A DNA stretch of 64,000 bases, taken from the NCBI GenBank assembly GCA_041399065.1, contig JAWKTN010000007.1, positions 310,001-374,000 on the forward strand, in the 5' to 3' direction. This document shows positions 8,430 through 17,245 of this stretch, piece after piece. Both the position numbers and the translations under genes were made by a program. Every line of letters starts with the position of its first letter. Position 1 is the stretch's first letter. The notes under the pieces are model-generated. The model ran no database searches and was not told the DNA's origin. It saw only the letters and a program-made list of their open reading frames with translations. The stretch comes from JAGQPD01 sp020426865 (GTDB lineage: Bacteria; Planctomycetota; Planctomycetia; Pirellulales; Pirellulaceae).

Positions 8430-8492
8430 CGGCGATAAGCCGTCGGGGAGGGTCTTATTGCCGAATCGGCGATAAGTCCACCGGGACTTATC
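8430..8492. repeat. Inverted GATAAG-type repeats upstream of recombinase remnant
   Basis: CGGCGATAAG (8430-8439) faces CTTATTGCCG (8454-8463). A second CGGCGATAAG (8467-8476) begins a perfect 9 bp stem, GATAAGTCC/GGACTTATC (8471-8479 with 8484-8492), with a four-base loop. Another TTATTGCCG follows near 8509. Tight imperfect hairpins next to an integron-type recombinase could be recombination sites, but no attC core triplet was identified. Confidence 0.6.
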
Positions 8493-8705
8493 CGTTACTT
8501 ATCCCTCAGTTATTGCCGAAAGCCAACGATTTGGCAAGTGTTCAGGAAAAAAGCTTCATTTGCCTGTGTTTTTGGGAGGGGGATGTGTTTTTTTCGTCGC
8601 GACAACCGTGCGAGGGGTTGACCGACGTGACAACTGCGATACACTCACACCAGTATATGTCCTGTGTACGGAAATACATTTTTGCGACTGCACCGGAGTT
8701 CTGTC

Positions 8706-9285
8706 ATGCCTGCATCGCCTCATGGATCACAAGGCTCGAACAACCCGCATAAAAACCCCAAGCCCACTCAGAAAGATTGGGCTGACATCTGGTTTGGCAA
8801 ACTTGCCAAGTTTCACCAGATTGACCACCCTGCGTCCTGGCACTCATCACCTATCGCAACACGGTCCTGAAGTCCAAAGAACCACGGCTCGAACATATCC
8901 GCGCCAAACTTCAAGAGTTTGATTCCCAAGAAAAGGCCCGCGCCGCTGGAGCTCCCACCGACGAAGAACTCTCCGGGAAAATCAATCCGCGCGAACCGGA
9001 TGTCATTCAGCAGATGCGGCGCAACCTGCGGAAGCTCGCAAGCCCGTCACGTCCCACAACTTTCGTCATTCGTTCGCCACCCACTTGCTGCTCGACCACG
9101 TCGATATCCGCACCGTCCAGGAATTGCTTGGCCACAGCGACGTGAAAACCACAATGATGTACTTGCACGTCTTGATCCGCGATGACATCCAGGTTACCAG
9201 TCCGCTCGACCGCTTGATGGCCGATTGCCAGACCCAACAGGCGGCCCCCGCCACACGTTCCGCTGTGGCCATTCGGTTGCGACAT
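8706..9285 (+). pseudogene. Degraded integron-type tyrosine recombinase
   Basis: Pieces of one integrase appear in different frames. An N-terminal part is at 8706-8870 (KPTQKDWADIWFGKLAKFHQ). A middle part in another frame is at about 8868-9045 (VLKSKEPRLEHIRAKLQEFD through DVIQQMRRNL). The C-terminal catalytic part is at about 9045-9240 (SHNFRHSFATHLL, IRTVQELLGHSDVKTTMMYL). The end shows the HxxR, GHSD and Tyr boxes of tyrosine recombinases, and the TVQELLGHSDVKTTM wording is characteristic of IntI-like enzymes. The segment with the first catalytic Arg and Lys is missing. Deletion plus frameshifts make it inactive. Confidence 0.82.
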
Positions 9286-9345
9286 TTCGTCCAAAACATG
9301 CGCGTGGTCCTGCTTTGATCGGTCCTGCCGTGTTAATGCCGACCA

Positions 9346-9411
9346 ATACTATATGGTTCGAGGTATTACAAGCGCATAATCGAACCACATACTATGTGGT
9401 TCGAGGTATTA
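9346..9411. repeat. Direct and inverted TCGAACC/GGTTCGA repeats
   Basis: A 23 bp direct repeat occurs at 9346-9368 and 9389-9411 (one mismatch), each ending GGTTCGAGGTATTA. Between them a perfect 12 bp inverted repeat (9380-9391 with 9393-9404) has a single-base centre. The GGTTCGAGGTATT core recurs in the palindrome at 24222-24266. Confidence 0.85.
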
Positions 9412-9620
9412 GGGCTGTAGAAGGGAGGGCATGCCGCATATGCGTCGCCACTGCTGATCCACCTCAAGGCATGAAATCACGCGGTTGCGGCCAAATGATT
9501 TCGCCATCAGAATACGCGCGATCCGCAACTCGCGTGCATTTCATCGTTCTGGCTCTTTGTAACGCACGGGAGGCACCCAAAGCGCCCCTGGTTCAGCTAT
9601 GCCTCTTTTGCGTCACTACC

Positions 9621-9773
9621 GGCCCCCTCGCCGGCTTGCCCGGGAAGAGCCACAGTTTGAATGCCAGGGCGAAACCGTTGCCACACGCGCATTGGCCGAG
9701 GTGGGGTGGTGAAGTCGCGGAACCGCTAGCCAACCAAACTGTGGCTCCTGCCGGGCAAGCCGGCGAGGGGGCC
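9621..9773. repeat. 39 bp inverted repeat element
   Basis: The arm at 9621-9659 (starting GGCCCCCTCGCCGGCTTGCC) matches the reverse complement of 9735-9773 at 37 of 39 positions, with 75 bp between. The right arm and the following ~60 bp resemble 6760-6870, so this is the most complete copy of a dispersed element. No transposase is nearby. It may be a miniature element or a structured repeat. Confidence 0.85.
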
Positions 9774-9899
9774 AAGGAACGACACAATGGTAATCCCGTT
9801 TTGCCATTCGCGCCAAGATGCACGAACTCGCAGCTATTGCCAGCTCGCTATGCCGTATGTGTGTCGGCCCTCCGGGCCTGGGCGCGGAGGAACACGTCA

Positions 9900-9918
9900 C
9901 CGGTGGCTGCGCCACCGG
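9900..9918. repeat. Palindrome CCGGTGGC-TGC-GCCACCGG
   Basis: The mirror copy of the palindrome at 5720-5738. It is followed by a GGCCCTCCGGGCCGAAGG-like stretch and three near-perfect GGCCTGGAA units. Confidence 0.75.
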
Positions 9919-10187
9919 CAGAGGTTGTTGTGGCCCTCCGGGCCGAAGGCCTGGAAGGCCTGGAAGGCCTTTGCACCGATAGAACGAACGCCACCTCGAG
10001 CTCGCCGTCCCAGGGCCGAAGGCCGGAATTCTCAAAGCGCGTGCTAGCTCCGGATATTCTTCCCAACCGACAAAGTTTGACTATTTTTAACAGCGGGAAT
10101 GGTCGATATTTGGACGTGATACCGTGTGCCAACGGCACGTGGCGAAATTGCAGGGGGGCAATGGACGCCATAGGATAAGACGACGCT

Positions 10188-11063
10188 ATGTCGAGCGGAC
10201 AAGAAATCGAATTGCCGGGGACCTTGGCACCGGGCAGCTTCCTGGCTGCTATCTTTAGCTGGCTCGCCGACTGGGGAGCCGTTGCTATCAATAGCATGAT
10301 CACGGTCGGTGAACTCGCGCTGTTTGCTTGGCATACGATGGTCTGGCTGTTTTCGCGAAGGCCCCGGCGAGGGACGCTGTTGCCTGCATTCTATCAGGTT
10401 GGCGTGCTGAGTCTGCCGGTCGTGGCACTGACGGGGATGTTCATCGGCATGGTGCTAGCCGTGCAAAGCTTCTTCCAATTCCGTCAATTGGGTTTGGAAA
10501 CTCGGTTGGGCGGCGTGATCAATATTTCGCTCGTCCGTGAACTGGGGCCGGTATTGGCCGCGACCATGCTGGCCGGTCGCGTGGGGAGTGCGATGGCGGC
10601 CGAACTGGGAACGATGCGTGTCACGGAGCAGATCGACGCGCTAAGTAGCATGGGCGTGGATCCGATTCATTACCTGGTAGTGCCGCGGTTTTTGGCGTGC
10701 TTACTGATGATCCCGCCTCTGACGATCATGGCCGACTTCATGGGGGTCGTCGGCGGATACTTTTACGTGGTCATCGTGTTGGGGATCGACAAACATCTTT
10801 ATTGGTATCACTCACAGCAGTTCGTCGGTGCATGGGACCTGGGGTTGGGAATCTACAAGAGCCTCTTCTTCGGTGCGGTGATATCGATCGTCAGTTGCCA
10901 TCGTGGTTTTCATAGTACAGCCGGCGCCGAAGGGGTAGGGCGGGCGGCGACCGCATCGTTTGTATATTCGTTCGTAATCATTCTGGCGTTAGACCTGTTT
11001 CTCAACATCTTGATGGACACGATCTACATGACCTTCTGGCCGGAAGGAGCGAAGTTGATCTAA
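10188..11063 (+). CDS. mlaE: MlaE-family ABC transporter permease
   Basis: 291 residues, MlaE (YrbE/TGD1) family. The core is recognisable: LTGMFIGMVLAVQ, SLVRELGPVLAATMLAGRVGSAMAAELGTM as a block, EQIDALSSMGVDPIHYLVVP, and several membrane helices. With MlaF and MlaD it forms an inner-membrane complex that moves phospholipids between inner and outer membranes. It is the first gene of mlaE-mlaF-mlaD; the stop lies 2 bases before the mlaF start. An ~80 residue N-terminal stretch contains one extra helix. Confidence 0.95.
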   Translation: MSSGQEIELPGTLAPGSFLAAIFSWLADWGAVAINSMITVGELALFAWHTMVWLFSRRPRRGTLLPAFYQVGVLSLPVVALTGMFIGMVLAVQSFFQFRQLGLETRLGGVINISLVRELGPVLAATMLAGRVGSAMAAELGTMRVTEQIDALSSMGVDPIHYLVVPRFLACLLMIPPLTIMADFMGVVGGYFYVVIVLGIDKHLYWYHSQQFVGAWDLGLGIYKSLFFGAVISIVSCHRGFHSTAGAEGVGRAATASFVYSFVIILALDLFLNILMDTIYMTFWPEGAKLI

Positions 11064-11065
11064 CC

Positions 11066-11917
11066 ATGGTGACCGTAAGTGACGAACAACGAACACCAGC
11101 TGAACCGCTGGTCTTAGTGCAGGACGTGGACGTCGTATTTGGAGCCCAGCATGTGCTGCGAAACGTGAATCTGACACTCCCTCGTGGCCAGACGCTGGCG
11201 ATTATTGGCGAAAGCGGTTGCGGCAAGACCGTGCTGATGAAGACCATGATTGGACTGATCCAGCCAACGCGAGGGCATGTCTACTTTGACGGAGCAGATA
11301 TCAATCGCATGAGCGAGCAGGAGCTATCCTATCAGCGTCGACGGTTGGGCTTTGTCTTTCAGCAAGCGGCGTTGTTCGACAGCATGACGATTGGCCAGAA
11401 CGTTGCCTTTCCGTTGATCCAGCACACGCAACAAACGATGGCCGAGATCAGCGAAATCGTGTTTACTCGACTGGCGCAGGTGGGACTACCGGATTCGGTG
11501 GTCACGAAGAAGCCGGCCGAGTTGTCGGGGGGGATGCGCAAGCGTGTTGGACTGGCGCGGGCCTTGGCAATGAACCCGGAGCTGATGTTGTACGACGAAC
11601 CAACAACAGGTCTCGATCCGATCATGAGCGACGTGATCAACGAATTGATGATTGGCACTCGCGATCGGGAGCACGTCACGAGCATCATTGTGACGCACGA
11701 CATGAAGTCGGCGATGAAGGTGGCGGACCGAGTGGTGATGGTATTTCCAGTTGGGCGATTAGCGGCCGGGGAATCGCAAGTCATCTTTGACGGGACGCCG
11801 GACGAATTGGAACAGGCGGCCGAACCGCGAGTCCGACAGTTTACCCGCGGTGAGGCGGGCGAGCGATTGATGGAGATGCGACGTCAGGGTTTGTCATCGC
11901 GGGCTTTCTTGCAATAG
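11066..11917 (+). CDS. mlaF: MlaF-family ABC transporter ATPase
   Basis: 283 residues. Walker A is GESGCGKT, the signature is LSGGMRKR, Walker B is MLYDEPTTGLD, and the switch His is in IVTHDMKSA. The GMRKRVGLARALA wording is typical of MlaF. It powers the lipid-transport complex formed with MlaE and MlaD. It follows mlaE by 2 bp and is probably translated by coupling, since the nearest GGAG is about 16 bases from the ATG. Confidence 0.95.
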   Translation: MVTVSDEQRTPAEPLVLVQDVDVVFGAQHVLRNVNLTLPRGQTLAIIGESGCGKTVLMKTMIGLIQPTRGHVYFDGADINRMSEQELSYQRRRLGFVFQQAALFDSMTIGQNVAFPLIQHTQQTMAEISEIVFTRLAQVGLPDSVVTKKPAELSGGMRKRVGLARALAMNPELMLYDEPTTGLDPIMSDVINELMIGTRDREHVTSIIVTHDMKSAMKVADRVVMVFPVGRLAAGESQVIFDGTPDELEQAAEPRVRQFTRGEAGERLMEMRRQGLSSRAFLQ

Positions 11918-11954
11918 GCTTCGTCAGCGGCGGAATTAACAAACGGTTGAAACG

Positions 11955-13040
11955 ATGGACAGTCGAGTGATTCAATTCCGTGTCGGTGTGTTGGTCGTAG
12001 CGACTTGCATCATCACGGCGATTTTGATTCTGTTGTTTGGTGAGCTACCGAATTTTAATCAATACACGTTATACGTCAGTTTCGATCAGGCGCCGGGAGT
12101 GGCGGAGGGGACGGCGGTACGCAAAAGTGGTATTTTCATTGGCCGTGTCAGCCGCGTCGATCTGGCCGAGGATGGCACGGTGCTCGTCCACTTGAGAATT
12201 GACAACAAACGAAAAGTCTTTCGCAACGAGATCTGCCGCATCCAGACCAAGAATCTGCTGGGGGACGCGGAATTGGAATTTGTGCGGACGGGTAACCAAG
12301 GTGCTCTGCCGCAACCCTACAGCAATGGCGATTCGTTGAAGGGAGTGGTCGCGAACGATCCAACAAAGGCGTTGGACGTATTCATCGACCTTGAAGACGA
12401 TTTAACATCCGCCCTGGCCTCCATCAACCGTGCGGGGGAAGACGTCGGCAGTGTGGCTCGCAGCTTGAACGCCGTCGTCGAAAATAACAAGGATCAGTTC
12501 CAACGCATTTTGCAGAAATCTGAGATTGCGATGCAACGGTTCGATCAGGCCATGATCACGGTGGACCAGTTGGTCGGCGACGCGGAGCTGCGCAATCGGT
12601 TGCAGGAGGCGTTGGCCGAGGTCCCCAAGTTGTTGGCAGGAGCGCGGGACGCACTCGGTTCGCTACAAAATGTGGCTGACACCGCCGAGCGCAATCTGGC
12701 GAACCTGGAAGGATTGACTGGTCCGCTGGGAGAACGCGGCGAAGAGATCGTCAATCAAGCCGAACAGAGTATCGCCCGCATCGACGATCTGCTTGTGCAA
12801 CTGGTCGAATTTGCCGAGGACCTGAATAACAGCGAAGGCACGGTAGCTCAGCTCGTGCAGAATCCCGATCTTTATCAGAACCTCAACCAAGCCGCAATGA
12901 ACATCGAAGAGGTGACGCGGCGACTGCGTCCGATCGTGGATGACGCACGTGTGATCGCCGACAAGGTAGCGCGCGATCCAAGTCGAGTCGTAGGATTGAA
13001 ATCACTGATCAGCGGACGTCAGTCGGGGATGAAGCGTTAG
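11955..13040 (+). CDS. mlaD: MlaD-family MCE-domain lipid-transport protein
   Basis: 361 residues. There is one N-terminal membrane anchor (FRVGVLVVATCIITAILILL), then a single MCE domain (YTLYVSFDQAPGVAEGTAVR, SGIFIGRVSRVDL, ICRIQTKNLLGDAELEF). A long helical tail of about 220 residues follows with coiled-coil character (repeated hydrophobic heptads, LVGDAELRNRLQEALAEV). MCE proteins form periplasmic rings that carry lipids. The tail is longer than in E. coli MlaD and closer to tube-forming MCE proteins. The last 32 bp overlap the convergent PEGA gene. Confidence 0.92.
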   Translation: MDSRVIQFRVGVLVVATCIITAILILLFGELPNFNQYTLYVSFDQAPGVAEGTAVRKSGIFIGRVSRVDLAEDGTVLVHLRIDNKRKVFRNEICRIQTKNLLGDAELEFVRTGNQGALPQPYSNGDSLKGVVANDPTKALDVFIDLEDDLTSALASINRAGEDVGSVARSLNAVVENNKDQFQRILQKSEIAMQRFDQAMITVDQLVGDAELRNRLQEALAEVPKLLAGARDALGSLQNVADTAERNLANLEGLTGPLGERGEEIVNQAEQSIARIDDLLVQLVEFAEDLNNSEGTVAQLVQNPDLYQNLNQAAMNIEEVTRRLRPIVDDARVIADKVARDPSRVVGLKSLISGRQSGMKR

Positions 13041-13488
13041 GAGGAAGTGGTACCACCATTCCTGCCTGTGAGGATGTCCGCAACTGCTGGGCACGGCCAA
13101 GCAGTTCTTGGGTCGGCACGACACGCTGTGGAACCAGGTTGAAGTCGACGTAACGCTCATCGCGAATCTCACGTGGCACAAGGTTTTCACTCACAAAGTC
13201 CAGCGGCGGGATCTGATACCAGGGCGGTGGGACCTTTTCCAGCGCGGTAACCGTTTCGTATCCGTCCTTAACGAGGCGAATGCGCCGCGTGCCATAGTAC
13301 GTGAAACTGGTTGCTATGGGGGTTCGACCGATTTCTTGCTCGTCGATATATACCAAGGCCCCGGGCGGGTTGCTGCGAATCGTCAATCGGCGGCGAACGC
13401 ATCCGGTTGCCGACAGTGCGAGCAGCCCCAGGAGCAGCACAAGCCACGGAAGAATGCTCGGTCGTTTGGTGGTGACACGGAGATTCAT
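13009..13488 (-). CDS. PEGA-domain lipoprotein
   Basis: 159 residues. A signal peptide (LPWLVLLLGLLALSATGC) ends in a lipobox Cys, so the protein is probably lipid-anchored. A PEGA domain follows: LTIRSNPPGALVYIDEQEIG, RTPIATSFTYYGTRRIRLVK. PEGA domains occur on bacterial surface or periplasmic proteins; their ligands are not known in general. The tail is PQ-rich. The gene converges on mlaD and overlaps it by 32 bp. The ATG at 13488 is chosen because it directly precedes the signal peptide. Confidence 0.85.
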   Translation of the reverse strand: MNLRVTTKRPSILPWLVLLLGLLALSATGCVRRRLTIRSNPPGALVYIDEQEIGRTPIATSFTYYGTRRIRLVKDGYETVTALEKVPPPWYQIPPLDFVSENLVPREIRDERYVDFNLVPQRVVPTQELLGRAQQLRTSSQAGMVVPLPPNASSPTDVR

Positions 13489-13755
13489 CGATTTGGCAAG
13501 TTCAACTTGACATTCCCGCCAACCGCACGTGGTTACAACACCAGGCACGTCGGCAGAACGAGCGAGGGGGCGAAGTATAGCCCCAGGATCGGAATGCAGC
13601 CAGAGGAATCTACGAGGCGGGATGCGGCGTCAGCCCCCACATATTAGGGGAGTTCCGCGTGATATCTCACTATCGACAATGTTCGATAGCGGCTAGAATC
13701 TTGTGAAGCGGGCAGCTAGCATTTTTTTGGGTCGGGTTCGCGATAGGTATTTCGA

Positions 13756-15066
13756 ATGGGACAGAGTGTCGATTGGTCGCGATGCCTTGAGCTGGCCGCC
13801 AGCAGTGATGTCGGTCTTCGTCGAGCGAACAATCAGGACGCTCATCTTATTTCATTGGCGTCGGACGAAGAGACATGGCTGCGTGAGGGGCACTTGCTGA
13901 TGGTGGCCGACGGCATGGGTGCTCATGCGGCGGGGGAGTTGGCCAGCAAGATCGCGGTGGATTTGGTCCCCCATTTATATCGCAAGCACGGCATTCTGCC
14001 ACGTCCCGAGGCGATCCAGCGTTCGATGCAAGAGGCGAACATGGAGATCCATCGCCGCGGCGAGGCGAATTTGGAATTCCATAATATGGGGACGACCGGC
14101 AGCGTGTTGCTGTTGTTACCCCAGGGGGCCTTGGCTGCGCATGTCGGGGACAGTCGCATTTACCGGCTGCGAGGGAATCGACTTTGTCAATTGACATTTG
14201 ACCATAGTTTGGTGTGGGAGATGCGAGCGGCGGGGCAAATTCCGGCGGACGAGAGTATCGAACATGCCATCCCTCGCAACGTGATCACGCGATCGCTGGG
14301 TCCGCAAGAACACGTGAAGGTCGACATTGAAGGACCGTTTCCGATCGAGGTTGGGGATACTTTCTTGTTGTGTTCTGATGGTTTGACGGGACGGGTGCCG
14401 GACGATGAGATCGGCCCGATCCTGGCGTACATGTCGGTCAAGGAAGCCACAGATTTGTTAACGGATCTGGCTAATCTACGTGGCGGGCCAGACAATATCA
14501 CGGTCATCGTCGGCAAGGTAACGGGGGCGGAAATGACCAGCCGGGCGTCAGCGGCTGATCCGTTGGTGGTGGGAGGGGCTTCGAAGGAAAGCACCGCCGT
14601 CCATCCTGCGTTTTGGATCACCTCCGGCGTACTGATCCTGGCTGCTGCCGCGTTGCAGGTGACGGGCCAATCGCTGTTATCTCTTGTGCTGGCCGCGATC
14701 GGCGGATGTGTTGGGCTGGTGGCGCTGGCCAAGGTCATGGGGATATTTCGCGATAGTGGGATATCGCTGTCCGGCGGCAGGAAGCTGGGCAAGGGGCCAC
14801 ACCGAACCGCCAACGTGCGTTCGGCGCGAGATTTCGCTGAATGGATGCGGATCACGGCGGAGAACGCCAGACGGGCGGTAGAATTGCGTCAATGGTCGGT
14901 CGATTGGACGACGTGGGATTCCTTGGTCGGCAAGGGATTGAACCCGTCGGACGCGGTGCCGCCAGACGAAGTCGCTCGGCGATACGCCCAAGCGCTGCGC
15001 GACTTATTGGGGCAAGTGCGCGAGCGGATTGTGGCAGATCCTCACAACGGCGACCACTTCAGCTAG
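13756..15066 (+). CDS. PP2C-family serine/threonine phosphatase
   Basis: 436 residues. The PP2C core spans residues ~10-255 with metal-binding motifs VGLRRANNQDAH, LLMVADGMGAHAAGE, AHVGDSRIYRL, FLLCSDGLTGRV and GGPDNITVIV. It should remove phosphate from Ser/Thr of proteins phosphorylated by Hanks-type kinases, which abound in planctomycetes. A pair of hydrophobic segments (FWITSGVLILAAAALQV, SLLSLVLAAIGGCVGLVALA) and a ~115 residue cytoplasmic-type tail follow, so it is membrane-bound. No kinase gene adjoins it. Confidence 0.93.
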   Translation: MGQSVDWSRCLELAASSDVGLRRANNQDAHLISLASDEETWLREGHLLMVADGMGAHAAGELASKIAVDLVPHLYRKHGILPRPEAIQRSMQEANMEIHRRGEANLEFHNMGTTGSVLLLLPQGALAAHVGDSRIYRLRGNRLCQLTFDHSLVWEMRAAGQIPADESIEHAIPRNVITRSLGPQEHVKVDIEGPFPIEVGDTFLLCSDGLTGRVPDDEIGPILAYMSVKEATDLLTDLANLRGGPDNITVIVGKVTGAEMTSRASAADPLVVGGASKESTAVHPAFWITSGVLILAAAALQVTGQSLLSLVLAAIGGCVGLVALAKVMGIFRDSGISLSGGRKLGKGPHRTANVRSARDFAEWMRITAENARRAVELRQWSVDWTTWDSLVGKGLNPSDAVPPDEVARRYAQALRDLLGQVRERIVADPHNGDHFS

Positions 15067-15075
15067 CATCCCATC

Positions 15076-15091
15076 GGGGCAGTTCTGCCCC
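15076..15091 (+). terminator. Hairpin after PP2C gene
   Basis: GGGGCA-GTTC-TGCCCC, a perfect 6 bp GC-rich stem with a four-base loop 10 bases past the stop codon. No T run follows, so termination strength is doubtful. Confidence 0.4.
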
Positions 15092-15303
15092 CTCACCTTG
15101 GCAACGCCAGATTTTCATGTCATCCGTCCACGCCGGCAGTGACGTGCGTCTGTTCAATGAACGGGCATTGGCGACCGCAGAATCTCGCATTGGAGTGTGA
15201 GGACATAGCTGCTAAGTTTTCGCCAATGGGGGAAACGCCCAAACTACCGTCGTTCTCCAAGATGCGAAGCACGTTGGTTCAAGGATAAATCGAGACGCGT
15301 CGA

Positions 15304-16488
15304 ATGCGAGCCCTGACCCGATACGCTGTGCGCGAGTATGTCTCCACGTTTGTGGCGACGTTGTCGGGAATGACGTTGTTCATGATGTTATTGGGAGTTG
15401 CTCGCCACGCGGTGCAGCAAGGATTGGGGCTGTTGCCAATTTTGCGGCTACTGCCATACATCATACCGGACGCGTTACGATTCTCGATGCCGGCGGCCGC
15501 GTTATTGGCGGCATGTTCAGCATTTGGCCGGATGTCGTCCGACAACGAAGTGGTCGCGTTGAAATCGCTCGGTATATCGCCAACGGCGTTGACAACACCG
15601 GTATATGTATTCGCATTGATGGCAAGTGTCTTCGCGGTGTTTGTCAATGACTTATGTGCGTCTTGGGGGCGTCCCGGAGTCAACCGGGTGGTCGTCGAAT
15701 CGATTGAGCAGATTGCCTATGGCATGTTGCGAACTCAGCATACTTACGACAGCAAAAGGTTTTCGATCACGGTCAAGCACGTCGAAGGCAAGCGATTGAT
15801 TCGCCCCATCATTGTATTTCGCGACGGAAACGGCCGCACGACCTTGACACTTACGGCCCGTGAGGCACAGTTACGGCGGAGCATGACCAGCGACGCGTTG
15901 ATCGTGCAAATCACGGACGGATTCGTCGAAGCCGAGGGGCGCGGTGAGATCGCCTTTGCGGGATCAACGGAGCGTGAGATCCCATTGGGACGCGATAGTG
16001 AAAGCGAGCTGGGCCTCAGTCCATCGGACTTTCCCTTGTGGCAGCTGCCGGCAGCGAGACATGACCAACGCGAGGAAATTGTCGCCAAGAGAAAGGCAAT
16101 GGCGACGCACGCAGCGTACTCGCTGCTGTCAGGGAATCTGGCGTCGCTGGCGGCCGAATCTTGGCACGAACATCAGCGGCAATTGGGTGCGGCCGAGTAT
16201 CGCTTGAATCGGTTGACGACCGAGCCTTGGCGGCGATGGGCAAATGGATTCAGCTGTTTCTTCTTTGTCATCGTCGGTGCACCGTTAGCGATTCGGGCTC
16301 GCAACAGCGATTTCGTGACGACCTTCTTCGCTTGCTTTCTGCCAATCCTGCTGGTCTACTATCCATTGATGGAATATGGTGTGGACCGCGCCAAGTCGGG
16401 AAGCTTTCCGCCCTATTCGGTATGGCTAGGCAATGCCATCTGCTTGATCGTCGGGTGGTTGCTGATGAAGCGTGTCTCGCGATATTGA
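15304..16488 (+). CDS. LptF/LptG-family permease
   Basis: 394 residues of the YjgP/YjgQ family. N-terminal helices (YAVREYVSTFVATLSGMTLF, IIPDALRFSMPAAALLAACS with the FGRMSSDNEVVALKSLGIS loop), a periplasmic beta-rich middle, and three C-terminal helices (ANGFSCFFFVIVGAPLAIRA). LptF and LptG make up the permease that extracts lipopolysaccharide from the inner membrane. Only one paralogue is present here; the partner and LptB must be elsewhere if they exist. The DNEVxALKxxGIS loop is the strongest family marker. Confidence 0.9.
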   Translation: MRALTRYAVREYVSTFVATLSGMTLFMMLLGVARHAVQQGLGLLPILRLLPYIIPDALRFSMPAAALLAACSAFGRMSSDNEVVALKSLGISPTALTTPVYVFALMASVFAVFVNDLCASWGRPGVNRVVVESIEQIAYGMLRTQHTYDSKRFSITVKHVEGKRLIRPIIVFRDGNGRTTLTLTAREAQLRRSMTSDALIVQITDGFVEAEGRGEIAFAGSTEREIPLGRDSESELGLSPSDFPLWQLPAARHDQREEIVAKRKAMATHAAYSLLSGNLASLAAESWHEHQRQLGAAEYRLNRLTTEPWRRWANGFSCFFFVIVGAPLAIRARNSDFVTTFFACFLPILLVYYPLMEYGVDRAKSGSFPPYSVWLGNAICLIVGWLLMKRVSRY

Positions 16489-16558
16489 CCGGTCGTACTA
16501 CCATACGTCACAAGGGACGCGACAATCATGGTGCGGATCGTATGGAGCCTATGCGACG

Positions 16559-17233
16559 ATGGCTGGCACTTCTCCCAAACCCGCAATTCTGACACGTGAA
16601 CAAGTACGCGAATTGGACGTGCAGGCCGTCAGCAAGCTGAAGGTGCCCAGTATCGTCTTGATGGAAAACGCCGGCCGGGGTACGGCGGACGTTATGCAAA
16701 AGCTGGGAATTGAAGGCATGGTGGCGATTTGTTGCGGAAAAGGTAACAATGCCGGTGACGGATTGGTCGTGGCGCGGCACCTGACACTACGGGGATACCA
16801 TTGCGAAGTGTTGTGCTGGGAGTCGCCGGAGGGGCTGCGTGATGATGCCGGAATCAATCGCGACATCTGCCGGGCCTGCGGAATTGGTCTTCATCAATTG
16901 TCGGGTGACGAAGGGGCACTGCAGGCGACCAACTACTTCCACGTTGCGGACTGGATCGTCGATGCCCTGCTCGGTACCGGTGCGCAAGGCGCTCCACGGC
17001 CCCCGCTGGACGCGGTAATCCGCGCGGCCAACGCCTCGCGGGCACGGCGGATGGCATTGGATATACCCAGCGGCCTCGATGCCGACACAGGCGTTGCGTC
17101 ATCACCTACCTTTCAGGCCGACCACACGTGTACCTACGCCGCTATCAAGCCGGGACTGCTGGTTCCGGCGGCACAGGTGCTTGTCGGCCAGCTACACGTC
17201 ATCGACATCGGCATCGATGTGCACTGGGCGTAG
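16559..17233 (+). CDS. nnrE: NAD(P)H-hydrate epimerase
   Basis: 224 residues matching the YjeF N-terminal domain: LTREQVRELDVQAVSKLKVP, LMENAGRGTADVM, CGKGNNAGDGLVVARHL, DALLGTGAQGAPRPP, ALDIPSGLDADTG, and TYAAIKPGLL. The enzyme interconverts S and R forms of damaged NADHX/NADPHX so that the dehydratase can repair them. The dehydratase domain (YjeF C-terminal) is not fused and not adjacent. I chose ATG 16559, since the upstream frame overlaps lptF/G and does not look like the family. Confidence 0.93.
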   Translation: MAGTSPKPAILTREQVRELDVQAVSKLKVPSIVLMENAGRGTADVMQKLGIEGMVAICCGKGNNAGDGLVVARHLTLRGYHCEVLCWESPEGLRDDAGINRDICRACGIGLHQLSGDEGALQATNYFHVADWIVDALLGTGAQGAPRPPLDAVIRAANASRARRMALDIPSGLDADTGVASSPTFQADHTCTYAAIKPGLLVPAAQVLVGQLHVIDIGIDVHWA

Positions 17234-17245
17234 TCGACACGAGTG

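Larger units (their letters stand above)
8397..10187. other. Accessory strip of repeats and gene remnants
   Basis: About 1.8 kb without an intact gene. From left to right it holds the GATAAG/CTTATC hairpins (8430-8492), the recombinase remnant (8706-9285), the palindromic TCGAACC/GGTTCGA repeats (9346-9411), a 39 bp inverted repeat (9621-9773), a diverged 57 bp repeat copy (from about 9790), the CCGGTGGC palindrome (9900-9918) and a short GGCCTGGAA triplication (about 9948-9970). A long open frame across 9225-10178 is judged spurious. Confidence 0.65.

Noticed and set aside
9350..9411. tRNA-like GGTTCGA T-loop sequences
   Set aside because: No acceptor stem, anticodon arm or CCA end could be folded around them; the motif belongs to the palindrome family instead.
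9225..10178. A 317-codon open frame on the plus strand
   Set aside because: It starts at the end of the recombinase remnant, runs through a 39 bp inverted repeat and other palindromes, and shows no domain, ribosome site or consistent codon pattern. It is a chance frame in GC-rich repeats.
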